Shown: piece after piece, positions 56,209-64,000 of the stretch
Layout of the letters: each line of letters opens with the position of its first letter
Position numbering within the stretch: position 1 is the first letter of the stretch
Assembly (NCBI RefSeq): GCF_001874645.1
Contig: NZ_CP017886.1
Span: 4,826,501-4,890,500, forward strand
Reading direction: 5' to 3'
Length of the DNA stretch: 64,000 bases
Source of the DNA: Pseudomonas frederiksbergensis
Lineage (GTDB): Bacteria > Pseudomonadota > Gammaproteobacteria > Pseudomonadales > Pseudomonadaceae
Program-made: the position numbers and the translations under genes
Notes under the pieces: generated by a model
Databases searched by the model: none
What the model was told of the DNA's origin: nothing
The model's input: the letters and a program-made list of their open reading frames with translations, nothing else

Positions 56209-57627
56209 ATGTATATGACGGACGGCGAAGCAGGCGGGAAGAGGGCGGTGGCGCGGTCGTTTCTTTTCAGGCCAGCGTTTTTTTTCACGTTACTCAGGCG
56301 ACCGGGAACCCTGTTGGGGGCGCTATTGTTGCTGGTGTTCTGTCAGTCAGCCCAGGCCTTGCCTTCCTTTGCACGTCAAACAGGACAAAGTTGCGTTGCC
56401 TGCCATGCGGGTGGGCAATTTCCTGAGCTGACACCTTATGGGCGCCTGTTCAAGCTGACGGGGTATACCAACGGCGTACAAACCAACCCCTTGGCAGCCA
56501 TGATCGTCGGTGACTTCACCTCAACGCGTAACAACAGCGACGGTGCGGGCAGCTCGATTTCACCCAAAGACAAGCAATTCATCATTGATTATGGAAGCGT
56601 GTTTCTGGGCGGAAAGATCACTGACGTCATCGGCGGCTTCGCCCAATTCACCTACAGCTCGTATGACCACCAGGACGCCTCGGGTAATTGGGTAAGCCAC
56701 CTGGGGTCGGATAACTTTGACCTGCGTTATGCGGACAGCCGGGTGGATGCCTCACGAGATGTCATCTGGGGGGTCACATTGAACAACAACCCCACGGTTC
56801 AGGATGTCTGGAACAGCACGCCTGCCTGGGGCTATCCGTATGTCAGTTCAACCTTGGGCGCCTTTGGCGGGGTTCCTGCCTCGACGCTGATTGAAGGGGG
56901 ATTGGCTCAACAGGTGGCGGGTATCGGTGCCTATGTTTATTTGAACAAGTCGTTGTATCTGGAGCTGACCTCCTACCAGACAGCCAAAAATACGTGGGCC
57001 TTTCTCAGCCTGGGCAACAAGAAGGGCGACACCTACCATCCGTTGACGTACATGGATGGCTCAAGCCCTTATGCAAGGCTGGCCTATACCTACGAGTGGG
57101 GGGCCCAAAACGTGATGGTGGGGGCCTTTGCGATGAATGCCAAAATTCTTCCCATGGATGACTCCAACAATCCGGTCTACGGTCAGGGCAGCACCGAGTA
57201 CCGGGACGTAGGCTTCGATGGCCAGTATCAGTACCTCCTTGAGCCCCATGCTTTGACTGTACAGATACGGTATGTAAAGGAAGAAATCAGAGATGACACC
57301 CAGACACTCTTCGACGGGCCTGCATCCCTTCGATCGTTCAAATTGAAGGGCAGTTATGTATACGGTGCCAAATATGGTGCGAGCCTGGCTTATACCAATG
57401 TCAATGGAAGCTCGGATGCCACGGCGTACCCGGACAGTGCCAACTTTTCACCCGATACACAGATGTGGACGCCAGAGGTTTTCTGGTTGCCGATGCAGAG
57501 CCTGAGGGTTGGACTTCAATATAACTACTTCACCCGCTATCTGGGCGCATCGAACAACTACGACGGCAATGGTCGTGATGCCAGTGAAAACAACACCACT
57601 TATCTTTATATGTGGTACGCGTTTTGA
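56209..57627 (+). CDS. Cyc2-like outer-membrane porin-cytochrome c fusion
   Basis: The 472-aa protein has a signal peptide (LLGALLLLVFCQSAQA, about residues 33-48) followed at once by a mono-haem cytochrome segment: PSFARQTGQSCVACH with C62, C65 and H66, then FPELTPYGRLFKLTGYT. The remaining 380 or so residues have the alternating pattern of a 16-strand barrel and end in WYAF with a C-terminal Phe. This layout and the FARQTGxxCxxCH block are those recalled for Cyc2, the fused cytochrome-porin of Fe(II) oxidisers. Electron transfer across the outer membrane is the family role; direction and donor here are unknown. ATG at 56209 or 56215. Confidence 0.78.
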   Translation: MYMTDGEAGGKRAVARSFLFRPAFFFTLLRRPGTLLGALLLLVFCQSAQALPSFARQTGQSCVACHAGGQFPELTPYGRLFKLTGYTNGVQTNPLAAMIVGDFTSTRNNSDGAGSSISPKDKQFIIDYGSVFLGGKITDVIGGFAQFTYSSYDHQDASGNWVSHLGSDNFDLRYADSRVDASRDVIWGVTLNNNPTVQDVWNSTPAWGYPYVSSTLGAFGGVPASTLIEGGLAQQVAGIGAYVYLNKSLYLELTSYQTAKNTWAFLSLGNKKGDTYHPLTYMDGSSPYARLAYTYEWGAQNVMVGAFAMNAKILPMDDSNNPVYGQGSTEYRDVGFDGQYQYLLEPHALTVQIRYVKEEIRDDTQTLFDGPASLRSFKLKGSYVYGAKYGASLAYTNVNGSSDATAYPDSANFSPDTQMWTPEVFWLPMQSLRVGLQYNYFTRYLGASNNYDGNGRDASENNTTYLYMWYAF

Positions 57628-57652
57628 TCCGTTGAACGCAGGGGCGTAGACC

Positions 57653-58312
57653 ATGGCAGCAATGGGCACGAAGAGTTCTTCCAATCGATCACGTTTTTTT
57701 CTTGCCCTCTGCGTGGTTGCGCTCACGGGTTGTACAGGTACGAACGAGGAGGCATCGGATAAAACCTCGCCCATGTCCGGTATCGCCATGGCGGACAAGG
57801 TTTGCTCCATGTGCCATGGCCTGACGGGGGAGTCCGTCTCGCCGATGTTTCCCAAGTTGGCCGGCCAGCAAAAAGAGTACCTGAAGTTGCAACTGACTGA
57901 CTTCAAGGGCCATGCACGCAGCGATAAAACCGGGACTCAGTACATGTGGGGATTTACCCATTTGACAGAGACCCAGATTGGTGAACTGGCGGACTACTTT
58001 TCAAGTCAGAGCCCCATGAAGGCTGACGCCGATACGCCGGATGCGCGCGGCGAATTGATCTTTCGCAAGGGCTTGCCTGAGTTGGGCGTCGTTCAGTGCA
58101 GTTCCTGCCATGGTGCTGAGGGTCAGGGCAATGGTCAGTTTCCGCGCCTGGCGGGTCAACATGCTTACTATATGATCCGCCAGCTCAAGGTTTTCCAGCA
58201 GACCGACCAGCGGCCTCGTGGCGCTCTGATGAAGCAGGTTACTCATTCACTGTCTGATGCAGATGCCGCCTCTGTCGCTCATTACATTGCGACACTCGGG
58301 GCAAAAGAATAA
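57653..58312 (+). CDS. Dihaem c4-type cytochrome lipoprotein
   Basis: The 219-aa protein has a lipobox (VVALTGC, Cys about 26) and two cytochrome c domains, each with a haem motif (CSMCH, CSSCH) and a PKLAGQ/PRLAGQ segment. Likely Met ligands are in YMWGF and LMKQV. This is the cytochrome c4 plan, usually a periplasmic shuttle to terminal oxidases. It is 25 bp after the porin-cytochrome gene, in the same operon, and is the natural periplasmic partner for it. Confidence 0.85.
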   Translation: MAAMGTKSSSNRSRFFLALCVVALTGCTGTNEEASDKTSPMSGIAMADKVCSMCHGLTGESVSPMFPKLAGQQKEYLKLQLTDFKGHARSDKTGTQYMWGFTHLTETQIGELADYFSSQSPMKADADTPDARGELIFRKGLPELGVVQCSSCHGAEGQGNGQFPRLAGQHAYYMIRQLKVFQQTDQRPRGALMKQVTHSLSDADAASVAHYIATLGAKE

Positions 58313-58365
58313 GGGCCTTCGCGCAACGTTTACCGAGTCGATGTTCATGATGGTTTTATCAATCA

Positions 58366-58425
58366 GCGCTTTCGGCGTACTCGTTCCTTCATGGACACAG
58401 GTGTGAAAGCGCGATTTTGTTTTTT
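58366..58425 (+). terminator. Possible long-loop terminator after the cytochrome operon
   Basis: GCGCTTTC (58366-58373) pairs with GAAAGCGC (58405-58412), followed by GATTTTGTTTTTTC. The 31-base loop makes it unusual. It lies between convergent genes. Confidence 0.4.
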
Positions 58426-59129
58426 CAACCTACCGCAGCACCCAATGAAATACCTACTGCCGCGGTGATAGCCATCGCCAGCGCGCCCCACAGCGTTACC
58501 CGCCATGCCCCGATCAGAAGATTGGCGCCGCCCGCCTTGGCGGCAGTGCCTCCCAAAGCGCCCAGAAATACCAGTGACATGCCGGATATCCACGCAATCA
58601 CACTTTGAGCTGGTGCGAGGATGGTCACGCCCAGCGGTAATGCGGCGCCCACAATAAAGCTGGCCGCCGAGGACATTGCCGCCTGCAGCGGTTTTGCGCT
58701 GAGTGCATCGGAAATACCCAGCTCGTCGCGCGCATGTGATCCCAGTGCGTCGTGTGCCATGAGCTGCGTGGCGACTTTACTGGCCAGCTCAGGTTCAACG
58801 CCGCGATCCACGTAGATGGCCGCCAACTCCCGATGCTCGGCAGCCGGCGCCGTCTCAAGCTCTGTTTGTTCGCGCAAAAGATCAGCCCGTTCAGTATCGG
58901 CCTGGGAATGCACGGAAACGTATTCTCCCGCCGCCATCGACATTGCACCTGCTACCAGCCCGGCAACACCCGTGACCAGTAACGTGCTGTGGGTGGCATT
59001 GGCGGCGGCGACACCGATCAACAGACTGGCGGTCGATACAATGCCGTCGTTGGCACCCAATACCGAGGCCCGAAGCCAACCGATCCGCTCATGCTTATGG
59101 GATTCAGCGTGTCTGCGAAAGAACTTCAT
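58425..59129 (-). CDS. VIT/CCC1-family Fe2+/Mn2+ transporter
   Basis: The 234-aa inner-membrane protein has about five hydrophobic segments and the VIT1 signatures: LRASVLGANDGIVSTASLLIG, GAMSMAAGEYVSVHSQ, and the cytosolic metal-binding helices rich in Glu (ELETAPAAEHRELAAIY). Family members move Fe2+ or Mn2+ out of the cytosol. It lies 78 bp after apbE on the same strand and is convergent with the cytochrome operon. Iron handling fits the neighbours; metal specificity is not proved. Confidence 0.85.
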   Translation of the reverse strand: MKFFRRHAESHKHERIGWLRASVLGANDGIVSTASLLIGVAAANATHSTLLVTGVAGLVAGAMSMAAGEYVSVHSQADTERADLLREQTELETAPAAEHRELAAIYVDRGVEPELASKVATQLMAHDALGSHARDELGISDALSAKPLQAAMSSAASFIVGAALPLGVTILAPAQSVIAWISGMSLVFLGALGGTAAKAGGANLLIGAWRVTLWGALAMAITAAVGISLGAAVG

Positions 59130-59207
59130 CGTTGAAACCTGCTCACGGTCGTTGAATCAATGCCGATCAAAAAGCGCCCGAACAAATGACCCGGTGGCCG
59201 GGTCGTT

Positions 59208-60179
59208 TCAGCGAGCTTCAATCTGCGCCTGGAGGCATCCTGCAACAACCGATATTTCCCTGAACTGTTCGCCATCATGTACCACGAACAATGCGTCCAT
59301 GCCACGCTCCTGCGCCAGTTCGGGACCGGCTGTTTCTCCCAGGACCATGAACGCGGTGGCCCATGCGTCAGCGAGCATGCAGGTGGCGGCAACTACGGTC
59401 ACTGCCGCGAGTGAATTGGACAGGGGCGCTCCGAGAGCAGGATCCATCGTATGCGAGTAGTGCCGACCGGCCACCTCGATCCAGTGTCGATAGTCTCCGG
59501 ACGTGGCAATCGCCGCATCGCAAATCTCCATCACCCCCATGACTTCACGAATGCCGCGGCGGGGTCTTTCAATGGCGACGACCCAGGACTCTCCATCCGG
59601 CTTGACCCCGCGCGCACGCATTTCGCCATCGATCCCCACCAGGTAGTTCGTTATCCCCCAGCCATCGAGGCAGCGTGCCATTTCATCCACCGCGAAACCT
59701 TTGGCGATGCCCGAAAGATCAAGGGTGGTTGCCGAGCGTTTACGGGCCAGGTTGCGCTGTGGATCAATCTCCAGCGCTTGAGTGGCTGGCGTGCGCACCT
59801 GGCGATCTGATGCACGGATGTGTTCTGCGGTGGGGTGTTGTTCGTCGGGTCCAAAACCCCAGGCATTGACCAGATCACCCACGGCGATATCAAACGCACC
59901 ATTGGATTGGCGGCTCACACGCAGCGCCGTTGCCAGGACAGTGGCCAGTTCCTCGGGTATGGGCAGCCATTGCTGTTCAGGTGCCGCATTGAGACGGTTG
60001 AGCGCGGATTGGGCCTTCCACGTCGACATTTGTTGATCCACTGTGTCGACAGCTGCAAACAGGCTCTTGTTGATGGCGTCCTCATCCACCGGCGGCTCGG
60101 CGTAAAACAACGCACTGTAACGGGTGCCCATGGTCTCCCCGCTCAGGCTATAACGCTGGGTTTCAGTAGACATCTTCAC
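59208..60179 (-). CDS. apbE: ApbE-family FAD:protein FMN transferase
   Basis: The 323-aa protein has the ApbE blocks GETMGTRYSALF, LDLSGIAKGFAVD, VGIDGEMRARG, TSGDYRHW and HTMDP. It attaches FMN covalently to Thr/Ser of target proteins. No signal peptide or lipobox is visible, which is unusual for a periplasmic ApbE; a cytosolic protein or a missing start are the options. GTG at 60179 has AAGGA at 7 nt and lies inside the end of the PepSY-reductase gene (17-bp overlap). A candidate target is the DUF2271 protein encoded two genes upstream. Confidence 0.88.
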   Translation of the reverse strand: MKMSTETQRYSLSGETMGTRYSALFYAEPPVDEDAINKSLFAAVDTVDQQMSTWKAQSALNRLNAAPEQQWLPIPEELATVLATALRVSRQSNGAFDIAVGDLVNAWGFGPDEQHPTAEHIRASDRQVRTPATQALEIDPQRNLARKRSATTLDLSGIAKGFAVDEMARCLDGWGITNYLVGIDGEMRARGVKPDGESWVVAIERPRRGIREVMGVMEICDAAIATSGDYRHWIEVAGRHYSHTMDPALGAPLSNSLAAVTVVAATCMLADAWATAFMVLGETAGPELAQERGMDALFVVHDGEQFREISVVAGCLQAQIEAR

Positions 60180-62385
60180 GGTAGCGTCCTTGTGCTTTGA
60201 GCGTCAGCACGTTCAAGTCGAGAGGGGCCAGCACTTCATCCAGGGCGTTCATCACGCCTTTGGCCATCTCGCGACTCCCGCACACCAATACGTGGGCACC
60301 TTTTTCAATCAAGCGGCGTAGTGCCAGGGCGTCGGCGATGAGGCGGTCCTGCACATAGCTGCGTTCATGCGCCTGGGAGAAGGCGGCGCGCAACCGGGTG
60401 AGGCGCTGATCCGCCAGATAGCGGTTGAGTTCGGGTTCATAGAGAAAGTCGGACGCCGGGTGACGTCCGCCCCAGTACAAGTGCATGGGGTGCCTGGCTT
60501 TGTTGTTGCGGATAAAACCGGCTAAAGGGCCGATCCCCGTACCGGCACCGATGAGAATCACCGGCTCTTTTCCAGAGCCAGGACGAAACTCGGGGTTGGG
60601 TTGTATGAAGGCCTCAATCTGTCCTCCCACCGGCACGTCATGAAGGAATCCGGAACACACGCCGTCTGCATGTTTACGCACGCAGATTTCCAGAACGCCG
60701 TCATCTGATCCGCTGGCCAGTGAGTAGTAGCGCGGTACCCCGCAGCCGGGCGGCAGCACCCCAACCAGATCTCCGGCTTCGAACCGGGGCAGGCCGTTAC
60801 CCTTGTGTATACCTTTGAACCTGCCCGGCGCGCGGGACGTTGCGACTGCCTTGAAACGTAGAATCTGGGTGGGCGCGTTCACATGCTCGCCGTATTGTGT
60901 GCGATCCATCAACGCCAAGGTCGTGGTCTCAGGCAGACGTGGGGTGTGTACCAGCGTCAGTTCATGACCCATCAACTGGCCAACAGTGGAGCCCCAGCGT
61001 TTGAACGCCTGGGGGGATTGGCGATTGATGGTTTCAAGTTCCAGCAGCTGCGACCAACCTGATGCAAGCAGCGCCGCCTGAACGTCTTTGGCAAACTGAC
61101 AAAATGTCGGAAACTGCCGATCGCCAAATCCTAGTACAGCGAAACCCAGATCAGGCTTTACGCGGGCATTCGCCAGTCGCTTCAAGAACTGTGAGGCAGA
61201 GGCGGGCGCGTGACCTTCACCGGTTGTGGCCGTCAGGATGAACAGCCGTTGCGCGCTACGATACTCCACCGCGAGCTGGTTCATGGTTGCGCTATGGACC
61301 CGGTGGCCGGTCTGGTGCAAAGCCTCATGCAAGGTCTTTGCAAATCCCCATGTGCTGTTGCTTTCGCTCCCGACCAGAATCACCGTGTCAGCATTTTGCG
61401 CGCCACTGTTGTGAGCGATTTTCGGCAGCGACTGTCGACGCCACCACAGCAGCGCCCCGGTGACGCTCATCAACGGCACGCTGAGTGCGCAAACGCCGAG
61501 GAGCAGGCCCAGCCACCAGAGGCTTTCGCCGGTATGCAATTGGTAGATGACCTCGTAAGCAGTACGCATGCGGTCGTGGGGCAAGTAAGACAACAGCGCT
61601 CCGCTGGCGGGGTCGACATAACCGTCGCCCTGCGCGGTACGCAATGAAAAGAAATCTTCAGGATCACCGACGCTGGGGTAGACCAGTTCGCGCAGGTCGT
61701 TCAGGTCAGTCGCCAGAAGCGCTGGCAAGGTCGCGATCGGTGCTGCCGGGCCACTGCTGATCGTGCTCGGAAATACCGGCTCGCGTTGCATCCCGTCCGA
61801 AATCAGGCTGAAGGTGGTGGCCGACATGTACATCCCGGTCAACGCGGACAACAGTAAGCCCAGAATTGCGAAACGCCCCACTTCAGCGTGCCAGCGCTGA
61901 TTAAAGCTCCCGCGCAGTGGCCGCATCACGCGTCGCCAGCCGCCCAGGCGCTTTGCCAGCAGCGCAGCCCCGGAAATCGACAATATCAATATGAACAGGG
62001 CGCCGATGCCTGATGCCGCATGCCCGGGCGTGCCTGACAGTAATGACCTGTGCAGGTCTTTTACCCAGCGGGAGAACGCGGAGGGCGTATAGCTTGCAAC
62101 ACCTGCTCCGGTCAGCGGGTCGACGCGTTCGGCGCCGGGCTGGCCGTCCCGAGTGAAATACACGATGAATGAACCCGAGGGAGTGCGCTGGATTTTTTCT
62201 ACCCCAGGGTAGTGGTTCGCCACTCGACCGGCCAACTCGGCAACGTTCACCTGACCGGATGCAGGTATTGTCGCGTTCAGTCTTTCCAGAGCCGGATTGA
62301 TCGACAGGATCGCACCGCTGATCGCCAGCAGCATGACCAGCAGGGCCGCGACAAGACCGGGCAGTGAGTGAAACTGGCGTAGCAT
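60163..62385 (-). CDS. PepSY-TM / flavodoxin / FNR-like transmembrane flavoreductase
   Basis: The 740-aa protein has an N-terminal PepSY_TM region with four membrane helices (about 10-30, 125-145, 170-195, 300-325; HRSLLSGTPGHAASGIGAL and YQLHTGESLWWLG), then a flavodoxin-like domain (about 340-485; TATTGEGHAPASAS) and an FAD/NAD(P)-binding reductase domain (about 510-740; RYYSLAS, GAGTGIGPLAGF, VCGS). It should carry electrons from cytosolic NAD(P)H through FMN/FAD to membrane haem or periplasmic acceptors, as in iron-reductase-type PepSY proteins. GGAGG precedes the ATG by 6 nt. It lies 25 bp after the DUF2271 gene. Confidence 0.87.
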   Translation of the reverse strand: MLRQFHSLPGLVAALLVMLLAISGAILSINPALERLNATIPASGQVNVAELAGRVANHYPGVEKIQRTPSGSFIVYFTRDGQPGAERVDPLTGAGVASYTPSAFSRWVKDLHRSLLSGTPGHAASGIGALFILILSISGAALLAKRLGGWRRVMRPLRGSFNQRWHAEVGRFAILGLLLSALTGMYMSATTFSLISDGMQREPVFPSTISSGPAAPIATLPALLATDLNDLRELVYPSVGDPEDFFSLRTAQGDGYVDPASGALLSYLPHDRMRTAYEVIYQLHTGESLWWLGLLLGVCALSVPLMSVTGALLWWRRQSLPKIAHNSGAQNADTVILVGSESNSTWGFAKTLHEALHQTGHRVHSATMNQLAVEYRSAQRLFILTATTGEGHAPASASQFLKRLANARVKPDLGFAVLGFGDRQFPTFCQFAKDVQAALLASGWSQLLELETINRQSPQAFKRWGSTVGQLMGHELTLVHTPRLPETTTLALMDRTQYGEHVNAPTQILRFKAVATSRAPGRFKGIHKGNGLPRFEAGDLVGVLPPGCGVPRYYSLASGSDDGVLEICVRKHADGVCSGFLHDVPVGGQIEAFIQPNPEFRPGSGKEPVILIGAGTGIGPLAGFIRNNKARHPMHLYWGGRHPASDFLYEPELNRYLADQRLTRLRAAFSQAHERSYVQDRLIADALALRRLIEKGAHVLVCGSREMAKGVMNALDEVLAPLDLNVLTLKAQGRYREDVY

Positions 62386-62410
62386 GGTCAGCCTCCAAGG
62401 GGTGCCGGTG

Positions 62411-62881
62411 TCACATGTCGTAGCTAAAGGACTTGATGTAGCCGCTGCCGGTCGAAGGTTTACCCGCGCCTTGGGTGGTCAATGGCACGGCAACATCGGA
62501 GCGGGCCTCACGTTGGTTCTCGACAGCACTGTCGACGCGGATCTGATAGCCGGCATCAATCAGCGTGTCTGCCAGTTCAACGCTCACTTTCAGGGTGCGC
62601 CCGCTACCGACGCTGGCACCGCTGACCCCGTCAAATTCGCTGGGATTCAAGCCGCTGCCGCGGGCCCAATCGGGCAAATGCCTGTAGTACTTGGCCTTTC
62701 TGCCGGCCACCCACAGGGTTTTTTGGTATTTGCCATTGGCGTCGGTCACATAAAACGCCAGATACGCATCATTGCCGTCGTAATTTTTCAGCTGGGTGGT
62801 CAGGGTGATCTCTCGCGCCTGGACCAAACCCGGCAGCGCAATGGCAGTGGTGAGACAAACCGCAGCGGTCAGCTTTTTCAT
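62411..62881 (-). CDS. Exported DUF2271 protein with predicted flavinylation site
   Basis: The 156-aa protein has a signal peptide (MKKLTAAVCLTTAIALPGLV, cleavage after QA, about 22) and one DUF2271 domain. Residues 84-90 read DGVSGAS, matching the ApbE target pattern D-x-x-(S/T)-G-A-(S/T) seen in NqrB/NqrC/RnfG-type proteins; S90 would carry the FMN. It is the first gene of an operon with the PepSY reductase and apbE, so a periplasmic flavin shuttle is a direct inference. ATG at 62881 is preferred to an upstream in-frame start at 62938. Confidence 0.82.
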   Translation of the reverse strand: MKKLTAAVCLTTAIALPGLVQAREITLTTQLKNYDGNDAYLAFYVTDANGKYQKTLWVAGRKAKYYRHLPDWARGSGLNPSEFDGVSGASVGSGRTLKVSVELADTLIDAGYQIRVDSAVENQREARSDVAVPLTTQGAGKPSTGSGYIKSFSYDM

Positions 62882-62938
62882 GGTGGATTTCCCGTTCAAG
62901 CGTTGTGGCGCAATCCTGCGCCTGTAAGCTGACAGCAA

Positions 62939-62956
62939 CCTGAAGGATGATTCAGG
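62939..62956. promoter_or_regulatory. Inverted repeat in the divergent promoter region
   Basis: CCTGAA-GGATGA-TTCAGG lies in the 133-bp gap between the DUF2271 operon and the response-regulator gene. It could bind the adjacent OmpR-type regulator, though such proteins usually prefer direct repeats. Confidence 0.4.
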
Positions 62957-63014
62957 CCTTTGTCAGGTTCGCCAGCCAATGTGTTGTACGACGAACCATC
63001 ACAGGAGGGTTGCA

Positions 63015-63674
63015 ATGCGGGTTTTATTGGTTGAGGACGCTGTGGGGCTCGGCGAGGCGGTACGTGAGCAACTCGCGGATGACGGCCACGCGGTGGACTG
63101 GGTGCAGCGCCTCGATCACGCTCAGACCAGTGTGCGAATGACGCGTTATGACCTGATCTTGCTCGACCTGATGCTGCCGGACGGACGAGGGCTGGATTTT
63201 TTGCGCAAGCAACGCGGGGCAGGGGATATCACGCCAGTGATCATTCTCACGGCTCGCGACCAGATATCCGATCGTATCGATGGCTTGAATGCGGGGGCCG
63301 ACGACTATCTGGTCAAGCCCTTTGATCTCTTCGAATTGTCCGCCCGAGTCGCGGCTGTGGCGCGGCGATACAGTGGTAATCCCAATCCGCACATCAAAGT
63401 TGGAGAGTTGCAGATCGACATGACGGCTCGCACGGTTCTGCGCGCCGGCATGACAGTGGACTTGACTGCTCGCGAGTGGGCATTGTTCGAAGCTTTTATC
63501 CAGCGCCCTGGTGCGTTGTTATCCAAACCCCAGCTGGAAGATCGCCTGTATGCATTTGGCGCCGAAATTGAAAGCAACACCATCGAGGTCTATATCAGCC
63601 GTCTGCGCAAGAAACTGGGCCGCGAGATGATTGAGACTGTCCGTGGGATGGGCTACCGGTTGATGCCGGTATGA
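63015..63674 (+). CDS. OmpR/QseB-family response regulator
   Basis: The 219-aa protein has a receiver (VEDA, phosphoacceptor D51 in LILLDLMLPDG, K in LVKPFD) and an OmpR winged helix (about 125-219; SNTIEVYISRLRKKLG, ETVRGMGYRLMPV). ATG at 63015 follows GGAGGG. It is divergent from the DUF2271-PepSY-apbE operon and overlaps the kinase start by four bases (ATGA), so it very likely controls that operon together with the kinase. Confidence 0.87.
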   Translation: MRVLLVEDAVGLGEAVREQLADDGHAVDWVQRLDHAQTSVRMTRYDLILLDLMLPDGRGLDFLRKQRGAGDITPVIILTARDQISDRIDGLNAGADDYLVKPFDLFELSARVAAVARRYSGNPNPHIKVGELQIDMTARTVLRAGMTVDLTAREWALFEAFIQRPGALLSKPQLEDRLYAFGAEIESNTIEVYISRLRKKLGREMIETVRGMGYRLMPV

Positions 63675-64000
63675 AGCCGGCCTCAAGTCTGCAAAAGCGC
63701 CTGGGGCTGGGGCTGACGCTGGGCATGACCCTGCTCTGGCTGGGGGCGACCGTAGGCGCCTGGGTCGTGGTGCAACACGAATTGAACGAGGTCTTCGACA
63801 GTGCACTGGAGGAGACGGCACAGCGAATTCTGCCCTTGGCCGTGCTCGAAATCGGCAACCGTGATGAGCCTCGCCAGGCTCGACATATTGCGCCGCTCAA
63901 AGTCCGCAAGGAATACCTGACGTACCTGGTCCGGGGTGCCAAGGGCGAGATACTGATGCAATCTCATGATGCCGACCCGAGCATTTTCAATCCGCTGCCG
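63671..64000 (+). CDS. QseC-like sensor histidine kinase, 3' end outside window
   Basis: Only the first 110 residues are seen: a short basic start (MKPASSLQKRL), a membrane segment (LGLGLTLGMTLLWLGATVGA) and the beginning of a periplasmic domain with a QseC-like DSALEETAQRILPLA stretch. It overlaps the regulator gene by ATGA. The signal is unknown; the neighbours suggest an iron or redox cue. Confidence 0.8.
   Translation, partial: MKPASSLQKRLGLGLTLGMTLLWLGATVGAWVVVQHELNEVFDSALEETAQRILPLAVLEIGNRDEPRQARHIAPLKVRKEYLTYLVRGAKGEILMQSHDADPSIFNPLP

Overview
The window looks like chromosomal DNA of a fluorescent-group Pseudomonas. The evidence is Roc-type (RcsB/BvgS-like) signalling genes, a block syntenic by recall with the P. 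aeruginosa bqsRS-tlpQ-ctpM neighbourhood, Pseudomonas-type REP pairs (core GTAGGAGCTGCCGCAGGCTG and its inverse), Anr/FNR boxes and GC-rich third codon positions. No rRNA, tRNA, prophage, insertion sequence or CRISPR array was seen.

Layout. 0-8.8 kb: a Roc-type signalling locus with two paralogous unorthodox BvgS-like kinases (the first cut by the window edge), the EAL phosphodiesterase regulator RocR, a degenerate receiver protein and a LuxR-type regulator. 8.9-13.9 kb: an MscS channel fused to a cyclic-nucleotide-binding fold, a REP cluster, a DUF6124 gene abutting a decapitated carboxymuconolactone decarboxylase remnant, and an EmrAB-like efflux pair. 14.2-22.3 kb: a two-partner secretion system (TpsB/TpsA) followed by a small predicted outer-membrane protein. 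22.4-27.6 kb: metabolic genes (MFS transporter, DapF-like protein lacking both catalytic cysteines, cytosine deaminase, QueD, patatin). 27.9-35.9 kb: PepSY/response regulator/kinase, two chemoreceptors flanking an ion-coupled transporter, with REP pairs in nearly every gap. 36-41.4 kb: TrhP, an AI-2E-type exporter, small proteins, SdhL and YceH.

41.4-51.4 kb is a low-oxygen/stress island. It has three UspE-like tandem universal stress proteins (one broken by an 8-bp duplication), a secondary alcohol dehydrogenase, an MgtC/DUF4010 membrane protein, a GNAT acetyltransferase, an FNR/Anr paralogue, and an accessory FtsH protease overlapping a small K+ channel gene. Perfect or near-perfect TTGAT-N4-ATCAA boxes lie in the promoter regions of the usp and adh genes, so an Anr-type regulator very probably controls the island.

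51.5-55.9 kb is a compact three-gene operon of secreted envelope or polysaccharide enzymes (beta-lactamase-fold/NamZ fusion, GHL13-type DUF4015 hydrolase, polysaccharide deacetylase). A perfect Anr box lies just upstream, between this operon and the next cluster.

56.2-64 kb is the most striking part. It encodes a Cyc2-like outer-membrane porin-cytochrome fusion and a dihaem c4-type lipoprotein. Convergent to them are a VIT/CCC1 Fe/Mn transporter, ApbE flavin transferase, a PepSY-flavodoxin-FNR transmembrane reductase and a DUF2271 protein with an ApbE-type flavinylation motif. A divergent OmpR/QseC-like two-component system closes the window. Together they could form a haem- and flavin-based redox conduit across the envelope linked to iron. 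The components are recognisable from sequence; the joint function is inference.
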